Assembly: GCA_029098225.1 (NCBI GenBank)
Contig: JAQXNX010000014.1
Location: 124,001 to 188,000, forward strand
Reading direction: 5' to 3'
DNA length: 64,000 bases
From: Spirochaetales bacterium
Lineage (GTDB): Bacteria > Spirochaetota > Spirochaetia > Treponematales > Treponemataceae
The notes under the pieces are model-generated. The model saw only the letters and a program-made list of their open reading frames with translations, was not told the DNA's origin and ran no database searches. This document shows positions 17,971 through 27,700 of this stretch, piece after piece. Position 1 is the stretch's first letter; every line of letters begins with the position of its first letter. A program made the position numbers and the translations under genes.

Positions 17971-18705
17971 ATGAAAAAATCAACAAAACTTTCAAGCCTT
18001 ATAGATAAGGCTTGTTTTGATTATAATCTCATAGAAAAAGGCGATCGTATTTTGATTGGAGCCAGTGGTGGAAAAGATTCTACTGCGCTTATAAGTTATT
18101 TTGCACAGCGGGCAAAACGACGTTCGAAGTTATGTAGAATGGATGAAGCGCCTGATTTTGAATACAAAGCACTTTTTATAAAAAATGATTTTGCTCCTGA
18201 TTTTCCTTTAGAAATTGCTGAATTATTTAAGGCATGGCAGGTTCCTTTTGAAAAGCTTGATGTAAATGTTCTGGAACGTGTAAAAAAAGGGCAGAAGATG
18301 AGCTGCTGGTGGTGTTCTACCCAGCGCAGAACTGAACTGTTAAATTACGCAATTGCGAATGGTTATAATAAAATTGCGCTTGGTCATCACATGGATGATC
18401 TGTTAGAAACTCTTTTAATGAATATGCTCAATAAAGGGGAACTTGCAAGTATGCCGCCGCGCCTCAAGTATGAAAAATTTCCTGTTACAATTATTCGTCC
18501 GCTTTGCTATGTGAGCGAAGCCCGGCTGATTGAAGAAGCTGAGCGCGGCGGCTATGCGGGTTATACCTGCACATGTAATTTTCAGGATAATTCAGGAAGA
18601 AAAGAGGCCAGGCGTTTGCTGGAACAATTAACAGAAGGTTCTCAGGCAAAAAAGGAAAGATTGTTTGCTTCTTTAAAAAATATTCAGGCGCTTTATCTTC
18701 CGTAG
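17971..18705 (+). CDS. ttcA: TtcA-family tRNA 2-thiolation protein
   Basis: The 244-residue protein has the PP-loop ATP-binding motif GASGGKDSTALISY, which adenylates the target base, and the CxxC motif SCWWCSTQRR used for the Fe-S cluster or sulfur transfer. A second Cys pair lies in YTCTCNFQD. TtcA makes 2-thiocytidine at tRNA position 32; related members modify other bases, so the exact target is inferred. TATAAT at 17951 lies 14 nt before the ATG and no clear Shine-Dalgarno is visible, so the leader is very short. Confidence 0.88.
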   Translation: MKKSTKLSSLIDKACFDYNLIEKGDRILIGASGGKDSTALISYFAQRAKRRSKLCRMDEAPDFEYKALFIKNDFAPDFPLEIAELFKAWQVPFEKLDVNVLERVKKGQKMSCWWCSTQRRTELLNYAIANGYNKIALGHHMDDLLETLLMNMLNKGELASMPPRLKYEKFPVTIIRPLCYVSEARLIEEAERGGYAGYTCTCNFQDNSGRKEARRLLEQLTEGSQAKKERLFASLKNIQALYLP

Positions 18706-18719
18706 GTTATATGATGTAC

Positions 18720-18800
18720 TCTCGGGAACTGCATGGGAATGTCCGCTAATGTCATCCATTAAACTTAATGACTAATATAATTCTCATGCCTGTCCCGAGA
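18720..18800. terminator. Long imperfect inverted repeat between convergent genes
   Basis: TCTCGGGAACTGCATGGGAAT (18720–18740) is largely complementary to the sequence at 18780–18800, starting with a perfect TCTCGGGA/TCCCGAGA end. The 39-nt loop contains a smaller ATTAA/TTAAT stem. It lies between the ttcA and chemoreceptor stops and likely terminates both. Confidence 0.6.
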
Positions 18801-18805
18801 ATTTC

Positions 18806-20911
18806 TTACACTTTGAACAAATCAATTTCAGTACCAATCTGCTTGATGTTTTCTGCGACCTGCCCAGAAATTGTTGAAAGAGCGGCTCCTGTCTGATTAA
18901 TGCGCTCTGCACCAATATGCATTTCTTCAATGCTGTCCTTCATGGTATCTGTCGCATTCTGAAGCTTCTGTATTTCAGTAAGAATATGCTTATTTCCTTC
19001 TGTCATCTCGTTAGAAGCAGAACGTACCTCAGAGGTAGAGTTATTCATAGATTGCAGGGCATCAATAATCTGCTTAGAACCGATCTGCTGTTCTTCCATA
19101 GCTCCCTTGATCTGCTCAACAATCTGGCTTGTTTCCGCAATACTCTGTTCAATTGCAGTAAAGGCTGTGTTTGTTTCGTTTGAAACTTCTACAACCTCCT
19201 GAATTGTCTGCTGAATCGTTTGAAGTTCAGAACTAATCCTCTTAGACTGATCTGTAGAAGTTTCTGAAAGCTTACGGATTTCATCTGCAACTACCGCAAA
19301 GCCCTTTCCTGCTTCGCCGGCATGTGCAGCTTCAATTGCAGCGTTCATGGCAAGAAGGTTGGTCTGCTCTGCAATGCTTGCAATGGCAGTATTGGCATCC
19401 TGCAGCATTTTTGACTGCTCTTCAATGCGCATGATTTTTTCATTTGCATTACTCTGAGTGTTGTAACCTTCGTGTGAATGATTCTGAAGGGTATTGAAGG
19501 ATTCTATCATCTTTCCAACAGAAGCATTTACAGAATTTATATTTCCTATCATCTCTTCTACCGAAGCAGAGGCTTCTGTAACGCTGGCAGCCTGAGATTC
19601 AATCATACGCTCAAGAGATTCAATATTTGAACTGATTTGATTAACCGCGCCAGCAGTTTCCTGAACAGAATTAGCCTGATTTATAATCTGATTGTTTACG
19701 CTTTTAATATTGGCAATGATTTCTGTAATTGATGTTGAGGTATCCTGAGTAGTCTCTTGAAGTCCTTTATCAACAGCAATAAGATTTGATTTTGAAGACT
19801 TAAGGTTTGATACAATTCCCTGAAGCTTTTCAACAAAGGCATTAAAGCCGTTTACAACATCACCAATTTCATCATTTGTAGCCTCTGGAATACGCTGTGT
19901 AAGGTCTGCATTTCCGCTGGCAATTGTAGTAACAGACTCTCTTACAGTTTTAAGAGGCTTAACAAGAAGTCTGATAAGGAAAGAGATAATGCCAATTGCA
20001 ACTGCCATTGTAGCAAGCATTACAAAGAAAACTGAATTCCGCAGGGTTCTGAGGGCTCCAAAATAAATATCATAAGGAGCAACGGCAAAAACTGTCCAGG
20101 TTGTATCAGGAACCTTTTTATAGGAAGCAATAAGATGTGCGTGAATGTTAGGATCCACAAAATCTTCAATTCCTTCTTTTCCTTCAAAAATATTAGTCAG
20201 GACAAGACCAAGCCCCTGTGTGTTATCAAGAGCAGCGCCACCCTCTTCTTCACTGGTTTCTGTATTCTCATTTGCATTTGCAACAGTTGTAGAAGTAGCC
20301 CAGTTGATTACAGAAGGATGCATTCCACCGCCCATATCAATTTTTTCAATTGTATCAAGAACTGAGTTACCGCTGATAACCATTACGATTGCACCAATCG
20401 GTCTGTTACTGCTGTTATAAACAGGTACGCCATAATGCTGCAAAACTGTGTCTGTTACTGTACTGAAGGCCGGGTCAGAAACAAAATCCTTTCCTGCAAA
20501 GGCTTCCTTAAAATACGGACGGGCAGCAAAGTTCATTACGCGGCCGTCACCAACAATGGCGTTTCCTTCGGCATCATAAAAGGCAACATTTTCGCAATTA
20601 GCACCAATGCTTGCCGCAACAGAGGTAAGAAGAGCCTGTTTTTCTGCGAGACTTGCATTATCATCCTTTATTATAGAAAGCTCCGCTATTGCATGCAGAG
20701 ACTGAAAGTGTTTTTTATTGATTGAATCAATCTGGTTCACAACATCAGTTGAAACCGCATCTATATGGCTGTACACACTTTTTGTCATACCAGTTGTAGC
20801 AACCTTGAAGGAAACCATTCCAACTACTGCACTTACAATAAAAATAACCACTAAAAACATTACGAGCAGCTTTACCGGCAGCGTAACGCGCAACTTTTGT
20901 TTCTTTGCCAT
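18806..20911 (-). CDS. Methyl-accepting chemotaxis protein
   Basis: The 701-residue receptor has a membrane helix at 12–34, a periplasmic Cache-like sensor (about 40–300, with [16 protein letters not shown] and [14 protein letters not shown]), a second helix near 300–320, a HAMP region ([14 protein letters not shown]...DEIGDVV) and a long cytoplasmic coiled coil. The conserved signalling tip is [20 protein letters not shown] followed by [19 protein letters not shown]. An acidic, Asn/Thr-rich loop ([16 protein letters not shown]) interrupts the sensor. It would pass ligand signals to CheA/CheW. AGGAAGG precedes the ATG. The ligand is unknown. Confidence 0.95.
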   Translation of the reverse strand: MAKKQKLRVTLPVKLLVMFLVVIFIVSAVVGMVSFKVATTGMTKSVYSHIDAVSTDVVNQIDSINKKHFQSLHAIAELSIIKDDNASLAEKQALLTSVAASIGANCENVAFYDAEGNAIVGDGRVMNFAARPYFKEAFAGKDFVSDPAFSTVTDTVLQHYGVPVYNSSNRPIGAIVMVISGNSVLDTIEKIDMGGGMHPSVINWATSTTVANANENTETSEEEGGAALDNTQGLGLVLTNIFEGKEGIEDFVDPNIHAHLIASYKKVPDTTWTVFAVAPYDIYFGALRTLRNSVFFVMLATMAVAIGIISFLIRLLVKPLKTVRESVTTIASGNADLTQRIPEATNDEIGDVVNGFNAFVEKLQGIVSNLKSSKSNLIAVDKGLQETTQDTSTSITEIIANIKSVNNQIINQANSVQETAGAVNQISSNIESLERMIESQAASVTEASASVEEMIGNINSVNASVGKMIESFNTLQNHSHEGYNTQSNANEKIMRIEEQSKMLQDANTAIASIAEQTNLLAMNAAIEAAHAGEAGKGFAVVADEIRKLSETSTDQSKRISSELQTIQQTIQEVVEVSNETNTAFTAIEQSIAETSQIVEQIKGAMEEQQIGSKQIIDALQSMNNSTSEVRSASNEMTEGNKHILTEIQKLQNATDTMKDSIEEMHIGAERINQTGAALSTISGQVAENIKQIGTEIDLFKV

Positions 20912-21270
20912 ATATAAACCTTCCTGTTTTAGTTGATTTTTCTGATTATTAAATAAATAATAACTTGGTGATTAGCCTGTTGAATAGTTATTATGGAAAT
21001 TTATAACTTAACGTTATAATTAATCGTTTTACTATTATATCATGAACTAAAAAAAAATGTAATTTTTTTTACTTTCAAAAGGGGTTTAAAGGGGAAATTC
21101 AAAATGAATCTGCTGATATGGAGACCAGAAGCATAGTACTTGACTGGCTTGAAAAAGAGATTCAGATTGTAAACGGTGATTTGCGGAAAGTTACGGAGCT
21201 TTTTGAGTGTGGCAGGGTGTATGAGTGCATCATACACCCTCAATCTATAGGTTCAGCACAGCTTCATCAA
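20912..21270. other. Gene-poor gap between chemoreceptor start and aspS end
   Basis: This 359-bp gap holds the chemoreceptor 5' region (very AT-rich), a 7-bp inverted repeat TTATAAC/GTTATAA at 21001–21019, and a perfect 11-bp hairpin AGGGTGTATGA/TCATACACCCT at 21214–21240 that may end aspS transcription, although no T-run follows it. Two small ORFs (21118 plus and 21040 minus) lie here; neither has convincing support. Confidence 0.5.
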
Positions 21271-23103
21271 TTATTCCTCAGCATCATAAATATTTATATG
21301 AAGGTCCTTAAGCTGCTGTTCGTCTACTGGTGACGGACATTCATCCATAGGAGATGCTGCGAGGTTGTTCTTAGGGAAGGCGATTACCTCGTGGATTGAC
21401 TCTTCGTGGCACATGAGCATGATGAGGCGGTCGAGACCAGGGGCGATTCCTCCGTGTGGTGGAGCACCAAACTTGAAGGCCTGTACGAGGAAGCCGAAGG
21501 CCTTCTGGGCACGCTCTTCGCTGTAACCAACAATCTTGAAAATGCGCTGCTGGAGAGCAGGATCATTAATACGCATAGATCCCGATGCAAGCTCGTAACC
21601 GTTGAGTACGAGGTCGTAAAGGTCACCCTTTACTGCGCCAGGATCTGATTCAAGTGTATCCCAATACTGCTTCTGTGGAAGTGTGAACATGTGGTGTTCT
21701 GTTTCCCACTTATTTTCTTCTTCATTCCATGCAAAGTATGGGAAGTCGATAATCCATGCAAAGTGGAATTCATCCTTTGGATTATAGAGGTTGAGGTCTT
21801 TACCAAGCTGCTTGCGGACTGCACCAAGTGCTGTACATGCCAGCTGCCAGTTTTCGTCGCTTACGAACAAAATCAAGTCATTCTTTTCTGCTCCAAGCTT
21901 GCTGCAGATTTCTGCTTCTTTTCCGGCATAGAACTTTGAGATTCCGCCTTCGAAGGCACCTTCTGCATTAACCTTCATCCAAGCGAGGCCCTTTGCCTTG
22001 TAAGTTTTTGCAACTTCTTCAAGGGCTTCAATATTTTTGCGTGAATATTTGTCTGCAACATTCTTTACAACGAGGGCCTTGAGACCAGAGCGTTTGTGGC
22101 GCTGGATATCGCGGCCTGCGTTTGCGGCACCAGCCTTAAATGCGTTGAAATCAGCAAGGTCTGCCATGAAAGCAGCATCCTGCATCTTCATATCGAAACG
22201 AAGGTCCGGCTTATCGCTTCCGTACCAGTCAAAAGCATCTTCCCAGGCAATGCGGTCAAACTTAGCTGGCAAATCATAATTCAAAGTCTTTTTGAAGATG
22301 TAGCCCATCATGCCTTCTGTTGTGCTCAAAACCTCTTCACGGTTTGTAAAAGACATTTCCATATCAATCTGAGTGAACTCAGGCTGGCGGTCTCCACGAG
22401 CATCTTCATCGCGGTAGCAGCGGGCAATCTGGAAGTATTTATCAAAACCAGAAACCATCAGAAGCTGCTTATAAAGCTGAGGGCTCTGTGGAAGGGAATA
22501 GAATTTTCCAGGGTGAACACGTGAAGGAACGAGATAGTCGCGGGCTCCTTCCGGTGTAGATTTAATAAAGGTTGGAGTTTCAATCTCGAGGAAGCCTTTT
22601 GATGTAAGGTACTCACGGGTAGCAAAAGCAACCTGGCTTCTCAAAATGATATTGTGCTGCATAGGGTCGCGGCGGAGGTCCAGGTAGCGGTACTTAAGAC
22701 GAAGGTCTTCGTTAGCAACTACGAGAGTTCCGTCCTTCTGGCGAACCTCTTCGATAGAGAAAGGAAGCTCTTGAGAAGTTGTGAAAATCTCAATATCAGT
22801 TGCTTCAACTTCAATTTCACCGGTTGCCATATCGGCATTAATATCTTTATCAGCGCGGGCATTAACCACGCCTTCAACTGCGATACAATATTCACTCTTG
22901 AGGCTGGCAGCAATTTTCTTTACATCATCGCTAGCCTTATCGCCAACCATTACCTGAGTAATTCCATAGCGGTCGCGAAGACGAATAAACAAAAGACCGC
23001 CCAAGTCACGGGTGCGGCTTACCCAACCATTCAAAACAACTTTCTTACCAACATCACTCTTGCGAAGCTCGCCGCAGGTGACTGTACGCTTACTATTCTG
23101 CAT
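21271..23103 (-). CDS. aspS: Aspartyl-tRNA synthetase
   Basis: The 610-residue class II synthetase has an N-terminal OB fold (KKVVLNGWVSRTRDLGGLLF), motif 2 region FQIARCYRDEDARGDRQPEF, the QSPQLYKQLLMVSGFDKYFQ substrate segment, a bacterial GAD insertion in the middle (about 300–420), and motif 3 GIAPGLDRLIMLM. Length is that of the bacterial type with the insertion. Whether it is discriminating (Asp only) or also charges tRNA-Asn cannot be read directly, but asnS is present in this window, so a dedicated Asn route exists. Its 5' leader carries a terminator-like hairpin. Confidence 0.97.
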   Translation of the reverse strand: MQNSKRTVTCGELRKSDVGKKVVLNGWVSRTRDLGGLLFIRLRDRYGITQVMVGDKASDDVKKIAASLKSEYCIAVEGVVNARADKDINADMATGEIEVEATDIEIFTTSQELPFSIEEVRQKDGTLVVANEDLRLKYRYLDLRRDPMQHNIILRSQVAFATREYLTSKGFLEIETPTFIKSTPEGARDYLVPSRVHPGKFYSLPQSPQLYKQLLMVSGFDKYFQIARCYRDEDARGDRQPEFTQIDMEMSFTNREEVLSTTEGMMGYIFKKTLNYDLPAKFDRIAWEDAFDWYGSDKPDLRFDMKMQDAAFMADLADFNAFKAGAANAGRDIQRHKRSGLKALVVKNVADKYSRKNIEALEEVAKTYKAKGLAWMKVNAEGAFEGGISKFYAGKEAEICSKLGAEKNDLILFVSDENWQLACTALGAVRKQLGKDLNLYNPKDEFHFAWIIDFPYFAWNEEENKWETEHHMFTLPQKQYWDTLESDPGAVKGDLYDLVLNGYELASGSMRINDPALQQRIFKIVGYSEERAQKAFGFLVQAFKFGAPPHGGIAPGLDRLIMLMCHEESIHEVIAFPKNNLAASPMDECPSPVDEQQLKDLHINIYDAEE

Positions 23104-23109
23104 AATTTT

Positions 23110-23213
23110 GCCTTATCGAGCGGCACGGATGCCGCATTTTGAGATTAAAAAAAATTTGCAAGAAAACTTGTTTTCTTGCGATTAGAAAATTACATGGAGG
23201 TAATTTTCTAATC
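23110..23213 (-). promoter_or_regulatory. Structured aspS leader with attenuator-like terminator
   Basis: Read on the minus strand, the leader has a perfect 14-bp hairpin (23213–23180, loop CTCCAT), then a perfect 10-bp hairpin GCAAGAAAAC/GTTTTCTTGC (23179–23158) followed by AAATTTTTTTT, then GCGGCA/TGCCGC just before the gene. The middle hairpin plus T-run is a textbook intrinsic terminator with no gene upstream to terminate. AGAAAA and TTTTCT occur in both hairpins, allowing alternative pairing. A 15-codon ORF (23259–23212) precedes it but has no Asp codons. Confidence 0.6.
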
Positions 23214-23258
23214 ATTTTAGCGTTATGAAAGAAGTTTTACAATAATATGTAGTTCTCA

Positions 23259-23287
23259 TTGTAACTTCCTGTGTGAAATCTTATAAT
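23259..23287 (+). promoter_or_regulatory. Promoter of the 44-residue small ORF
   Basis: TTGTAA, exactly 17 bp, then TATAAT. The start would fall at about 23294, one or two bases before the ATG at 23296, so the transcript would be leaderless. Confidence 0.6.
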
Positions 23288-23295
23288 ATAAAATC

Positions 23296-23430
23296 ATGCA
23301 TAAGAATAATGTTGAAAGATTCTTTGAATTGGCTGGAGAAAAACAGGAATATACTCTTTCAATTACCAGTGAAGGTTTTGTTGTAGAAGAAAATAATGAC
23401 TTTTCTTTAATAACTGAAGTAAAATATTAA
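23296..23430 (+). CDS. Small protein of 44 residues, unknown
   Basis: This ORF is too short for the track. It begins MHKNNVERFFELAGEKQEYT and continues with ITSEGFVVEENNDFS to EVKY. The composition is protein-like (amphipathic helix followed by short strands). A well-formed -35/-10 lies so close that the mRNA would start at the ATG. The acyltransferase gene follows 30 bp later with its own AAGGA site, so the small gene may head that transcript. No family recognised. Confidence 0.5.
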   Translation: MHKNNVERFFELAGEKQEYTLSITSEGFVVEENNDFSLITEVKY

Positions 23431-23460
23431 AAAATAATTGATAAAAAAAAGGATTTAAAA

Positions 23461-24570
23461 ATGGAAAGAAAGTATTTTATCGACAATCTCAGGATTCTTT
23501 GTATTCTGCTGCTTTTCCCATTTCATGCGGGAATGTTTTACAATGATTTCGGCGAACGATTTTATGTTCATATTGCAGACTGTATTCCAGCTTCATTATT
23601 GAATATCAGCACATACCCCTGGTGGATGCCACTTTTATTTGTCCTAGCCGGAGCTTCAACCTTTTATGCTTTTGGAAAGCGAACAGCAAAGCAGTACATT
23701 ATTGAACGAGTACTAAAGCTTTATATTCCTTTTACCGCAGCTCTTATTTTTGTAATTCCTGTTCAGCCTTATCTGGCAGATATTTATTTCAATAATTATT
23801 CGGGCAACTACTTTGAACACTTTAAAGAATTTCTTGTTTTTACAGATTTTACCGGTTATGATGGCCACTTTACTCCCGCTCATACCTGGTTTATTCTGTA
23901 TCTTTTCCTGATTTCTCTTATTACCTTGCCACTATTAAAATTGGCCTATAATAAAAATTTTGATTTAAAGCTTTCCCGATTTCTTATTCTCAAACTCCTT
24001 TTAATAGCGGTAATAACTTATTTTATTAAACCAATTGCTAATCTGGGTGGAAAAAGCATTGCAGAATTTATGGCCTGGTTTTTAATTGGTTTCTTTATTT
24101 TCTCAAATGAAACTTTCCAGGAAAAAGCTGCTGCCTGGTCTATAGTAACATTCCCAATCTTTGCAATTCTTTTAATTACCCGATGTATAATGTATAAAAT
24201 GCAGGTTTTTCCACCTTATTGGGATGTATTAACCTATATTTTTACCTGGAGTGGAATACTTTCATTATTTGGCCTTGGAAAAAAGTTTTTAAACTTTAAC
24301 AGCGCTTTTACAAAGTATTTTTCACAGGCGTCATATCCCCTTTATATTCTTCATCAATCAGTAATAGTAATTTTAGGATTCTTTGCTGCAAAATATGTTA
24401 TGATTCCTTATGTTCTTCAGTACATATTAATAGTTTTGATTTCCTTTGTGATTACTCTTGGACTTTATGAGCTTTTCCGAAGAAACAGGGTAACATGCTT
24501 TCTTTTGGGAATCAAAAGGATGAAAAATAGACAGGCAGGGGCAAGCCCGCAGCGTTACAATAAGTTGTGA
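23461..24570 (+). CDS. Acyltransferase 3 family membrane protein
   Basis: The 369-residue protein has about ten membrane helices and starts with the family hallmark RKYFIDNLRILCILLLFPFH, containing the conserved His of the acyltransferase 3 domain. The segment MPLLFVLAGASTFYAFGKR and the conserved arginine in the following loop also fit. These enzymes O-acylate sugars, peptidoglycan or lipids at the cell surface. The substrate is unknown. AAGGA precedes the ATG. The 3' flank has a GC-rich repeat-like segment. Confidence 0.88.
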   Translation: MERKYFIDNLRILCILLLFPFHAGMFYNDFGERFYVHIADCIPASLLNISTYPWWMPLLFVLAGASTFYAFGKRTAKQYIIERVLKLYIPFTAALIFVIPVQPYLADIYFNNYSGNYFEHFKEFLVFTDFTGYDGHFTPAHTWFILYLFLISLITLPLLKLAYNKNFDLKLSRFLILKLLLIAVITYFIKPIANLGGKSIAEFMAWFLIGFFIFSNETFQEKAAAWSIVTFPIFAILLITRCIMYKMQVFPPYWDVLTYIFTWSGILSLFGLGKKFLNFNSAFTKYFSQASYPLYILHQSVIVILGFFAAKYVMIPYVLQYILIVLISFVITLGLYELFRRNRVTCFLLGIKRMKNRQAGASPQRYNKL

Positions 24571-24600
24571 GGTGGACGCCCGCACTGGGGCGCGAGGTTA
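24535..24600 (+). repeat. GC-rich intergenic repeat-like segment A
   Basis: GGGGCAAGCCCGCAGCGTTA and GGACGCCCGCACTGGGGCGC stand out sharply from AT-rich surroundings and resemble segments at 31374 and 46800 in composition and in the GGGG/GCGAGG words. The first part overlaps the end of the acyltransferase gene and supplies its last codons. Confidence 0.45.
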
Positions 24601-24604
24601 AATA

Positions 24605-26128
24605 ATGAAAAAAAGTATTTCATTTTTTTGTTTCTTTTTATTATTGCTTATATCCTGCAAAACGACTTTTAATTTGCAGGATGCAAAAAATGCCGATGAG
24701 CAGATTATTGAATATCTGAAATCAAAAAAAATTGTATTTATAGGCGAAAATCACTCAACTGTTTTTCCAATTTTGTACATGACACAAAATATGGAAAATT
24801 TTTATAACACTGGTGTACGATATCTTTTTTTAGAAGAAGAAGGCGACGGCTTTTTCCCTGCCGGAAACTATGATGATTACAGACTGCAAATTGTTCCTCC
24901 ATGGTGCACATTTGGCTGGAAATATGAATATCATCTGATGGAACTTGAAGTAGCTCGAATAAATCAGCTGCACCCGGATGACCCTATAAATGTAATTTTT
25001 CCTGAAAAAGGCATTATTTGGCCGGAAGATATGAATGATGCAACAAAGGTTTTAAATGCCCGTGATGCTCAGGCCCAAAAAACAATCATTCGGATTATGG
25101 ACAATTCAAAGCTTGAAGATAAGGCAATTATTTTTTACGGCAGCGGACATGGAATGAAAAATCCAGGCCATTTTTATAGTGATGAAGCTTTATGGTATTC
25201 TAGCGGTTATCACTTGAATAACCACTATGGAGACCAGTATGCTTCTTTTAATATTTATGAACTTATAAATAATGATTATACAAAAGTTAATTACGGCAAA
25301 GATTCAGATTTTAAAATCTTAAATGAGAAATATCTAAGGAAGGAACTTTCCGAAGACGAAATTTCAAATTATGACTTTTATTGCGCAACAAACCAGCGAA
25401 TCTATGGAATTGCTATTCCTTATATTACTACAGATTATAACTTACAGGCGCTTTATAATAACGTTGCCGGTTTTGATATAAACGAACAATCTCCGAACAG
25501 AGCTCGTGAGCTTTCATATTTTGCATTAGCAATTTCCTATTTAAAATATTGTTTTGGAGATTATTTTCCTTTTAGTTTTGAAGAGAACAATCTGGAAGAA
25601 GCTCTTGATTTATTAAAAAAATCTGTTTTTCAAAGTGGAAAAGCCCCCTCTTCTTTCTGTAAAAATCTTCCATCCTATACAATTGAAGAATGGGAAAAAT
25701 ATGCAGAATACCTTTTTTCTTATGAATGGCTTGAAGATTATATCTATGGCTATATAGATTATGAAAAAATGGGTAAAAAAGCCTGCGGCTATATAATTTA
25801 CAATATGAAACAGGCAATTAAAATGAATCCTCAAGATCCGTGGCCGCAGTACTGGCTTGCATATTTTATGAATGAAAAAGCATATTATAGCGGAAAAAAA
25901 GCAGACTATGAAAAGGCAATAGTTGAATGGGAAAACTTTTTGAATTACGATGCCGCTTCTGCCTGCCCGGGTTTACTTATAGCTTATGACAGTCTTTCAA
26001 TTAATTATTCAGAAATCGGAAACGAAGAAAAATCTCATTTCTATATTAATAAAAAAGAAACCGTAGAAAAAAACTTTCCATGGAAAGATACTGAAATGTA
26101 TTTTTTTGGCTATTATAATGAAAACTGA
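24605..26128 (+). CDS. Lipoprotein with EreA/ChaN-like domain and TPR-like C-terminus
   Basis: The 507-residue protein starts with a lipoprotein signal (FLLLLISCKTT). Residues about 35–230 resemble the EreA/ChaN/TraB-like fold: KKIVFIGENHSTVFPI with the conserved Gly-Glu-x-His, YLFLEEEGDGF, and FYGSGHGMK with a second His. From about 390 the sequence is helical and TPR-like (KMNPQDPWPQYWLAYFMNEK). The GENH/GSGH pair suggests a hydrolase-like or metal- or haem-binding site, but no reaction can be assigned. GAGGT precedes the ATG. It heads a run of small envelope genes. Confidence 0.65.
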   Translation: MKKSISFFCFFLLLLISCKTTFNLQDAKNADEQIIEYLKSKKIVFIGENHSTVFPILYMTQNMENFYNTGVRYLFLEEEGDGFFPAGNYDDYRLQIVPPWCTFGWKYEYHLMELEVARINQLHPDDPINVIFPEKGIIWPEDMNDATKVLNARDAQAQKTIIRIMDNSKLEDKAIIFYGSGHGMKNPGHFYSDEALWYSSGYHLNNHYGDQYASFNIYELINNDYTKVNYGKDSDFKILNEKYLRKELSEDEISNYDFYCATNQRIYGIAIPYITTDYNLQALYNNVAGFDINEQSPNRARELSYFALAISYLKYCFGDYFPFSFEENNLEEALDLLKKSVFQSGKAPSSFCKNLPSYTIEEWEKYAEYLFSYEWLEDYIYGYIDYEKMGKKACGYIIYNMKQAIKMNPQDPWPQYWLAYFMNEKAYYSGKKADYEKAIVEWENFLNYDAASACPGLLIAYDSLSINYSEIGNEEKSHFYINKKETVEKNFPWKDTEMYFFGYYNEN

Positions 26129-26200
26129 TTTATAAAAATGACCAGCAGAAAATAGTTGTTATGACTATATGTCACTGGCGTATTTTTAAAGGAAGAGAAT

Positions 26201-27040
26201 ATGAATAAATTTTCAAAAATTACAGGATTGATTGCTTTTTGGACAAGAGTGGCAGCATTTTTATGTACAATATTTGTTATTGTATTTCAAAAACAAATTG
26301 TTAAACTCTTTAGTGAGTCTACACTAAATGTTACCGTTTTTCTGTATGAAGAAATTCTTATTAGATTTGTTTTATTAGTAATAGTAGGTTTGTTTTGTTA
26401 TAAAAAAAAGACAAACAATAGAAATCGTGCAATAATAGCCTTATATTTTTTCCTATTTATAACATTATTATTTTCAAATCCATTCGTTTCGACAATTTCA
26501 GCAATGCTGTCAGGAATGAAAGGCTCAGAATATCTTGCTGCAAAAGCAATTCTTTCTTCTGCTTTACAATCTATAACATATATTTTTACATTGATAAGTA
26601 CTGTATGCTTCTATTTATCAACAGGAACTTTAATTGTCTTAAATGATAATGAAACTAAAGAATTAGAAATTGAAGCCTCAGAAAAAAGCAGGACAAAATT
26701 AATTCTGTTTTCAGGATTTTTAGGAATATTCGGAATAGACAGATTCTATGCAAAAAATATAGCTATTGGAATTATTAAATTAGTACTTGGTTTGCCTATA
26801 GTAGTAAAGATTTTTCGTACCTTATTTAATCTAATTTTATATGGTTTTTCAAATTTTCTGGAATCTTTTCTTATAAATTCATATACTTTTAATCTAAATC
26901 AATCGAAATCTCTTTTTCTTTCAATCATTCTGGCAGTAATTCCGTATTTACCTATAACAATTTTTTCTATTAGGGATTTTGTTCTTTGTGTTTTAGGAAA
27001 AATAAAGGATTCCGAACATAAATTTATAATAAAGTGGTAA
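26201..27040 (+). CDS. TM2-domain membrane protein
   Basis: The 279-residue protein has about seven membrane helices. The N-terminal half has four helices. In the second half, GFLGIFGIDRFYAKNIAIG is the TM2 signature (G-x2-G-x2-R-F-Y). TM2 proteins are of unclear function. GGAAGAG lies before the ATG. It is followed with a 2-bp gap by the GADGPT-motif gene, so the two are cotranscribed. Confidence 0.7.
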   Translation: MNKFSKITGLIAFWTRVAAFLCTIFVIVFQKQIVKLFSESTLNVTVFLYEEILIRFVLLVIVGLFCYKKKTNNRNRAIIALYFFLFITLLFSNPFVSTISAMLSGMKGSEYLAAKAILSSALQSITYIFTLISTVCFYLSTGTLIVLNDNETKELEIEASEKSRTKLILFSGFLGIFGIDRFYAKNIAIGIIKLVLGLPIVVKIFRTLFNLILYGFSNFLESFLINSYTFNLNQSKSLFLSIILAVIPYLPITIFSIRDFVLCVLGKIKDSEHKFIIKW

Positions 27041-27042
27041 AA

Positions 27043-27678
27043 ATGAATCAATTGGAAGAAGCTTTAACTATAGCAATTATTGGAGGAGCTGATGGACCCA
27101 CTTCAATTTATATTTCAAAACAAAGCCTGTGGTTGATAATAATTGAAATTCTAATTTTTCTATTTATATTTGCTTTTGCAATATATGGATTCGTTAAAAA
27201 TATAAAAAAACGAAAAATTATAAAATCAATTATTTATGGAATAATTCTTCTGCTTGTAATTTTGCCCGTTACTATATTTGGAGTAAAAAGATACAAAATT
27301 ATTAAAGAATATCAAAAATTTTATGATAATCTGTTTTTTTCAGAAAATACCGCAGAGCTTGGAATTTATACTGAAGCGGAAGATTTTGAATATTTTAGAA
27401 AAAGTAATAAGCTTATAAATGTTAATATTGGTTCTGCAGGAATGGGATTTTTAATCGGTAAAAAACTGGGAGAAAATGAATTTAAAGTAGTAAAAGAAAT
27501 ATATGGAAGTGGAGTTCCTGTTGTAGCAGAAGAAACAGAAATTGCTTTATTAAATAATAATATTTTAAAAATATCTGAAGATGAATATTTTATTCTTGAA
27601 AATCATGTGTTAAAATATTTTAATAATGAAAAAGAATATTTAATTTACAGTATTGAAGACGATTGGATTTCCCAATGA
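27043..27678 (+). CDS. Membrane protein bearing a decarboxylase-beta-like GADGPT motif
   Basis: The track starts at a GTG (27034) overlapping the previous gene; ATG 27043 is preferred (211 residues). Residues 9–24 read LTIAIIGGADGPTSIYI, the hallmark of the beta subunit of Na+-pumping oxaloacetate/glutaconyl-CoA decarboxylases, but only this motif is present. One or two membrane helices follow (WLIIIEILIFLFIFAFAIYG and IIYGIILLLVILPVTIFG), then a soluble domain. The rest of the pump is absent. It may be a remnant or an unrelated use of the motif. Confidence 0.6.
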   Translation: MNQLEEALTIAIIGGADGPTSIYISKQSLWLIIIEILIFLFIFAFAIYGFVKNIKKRKIIKSIIYGIILLLVILPVTIFGVKRYKIIKEYQKFYDNLFFSENTAELGIYTEAEDFEYFRKSNKLINVNIGSAGMGFLIGKKLGENEFKVVKEIYGSGVPVVAEETEIALLNNNILKISEDEYFILENHVLKYFNNEKEYLIYSIEDDWISQ

Positions 27679-27700
27679 AATGTATTTTTGGAGAAGAAAA

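Noticed and set aside
21118-21333. 71-residue plus-strand ORF between the chemoreceptor and aspS
   Set aside because: It runs 60 bp into aspS on the opposite strand, spans an 11-bp hairpin and has no ribosome site or recognisable motif.
23104-23300. T-box riboswitch upstream of aspS
   Set aside because: No T-box sequence (TGGNACCGCG-like bulge) or specifier-loop layout is visible; the same holds before asnS and tyrS.
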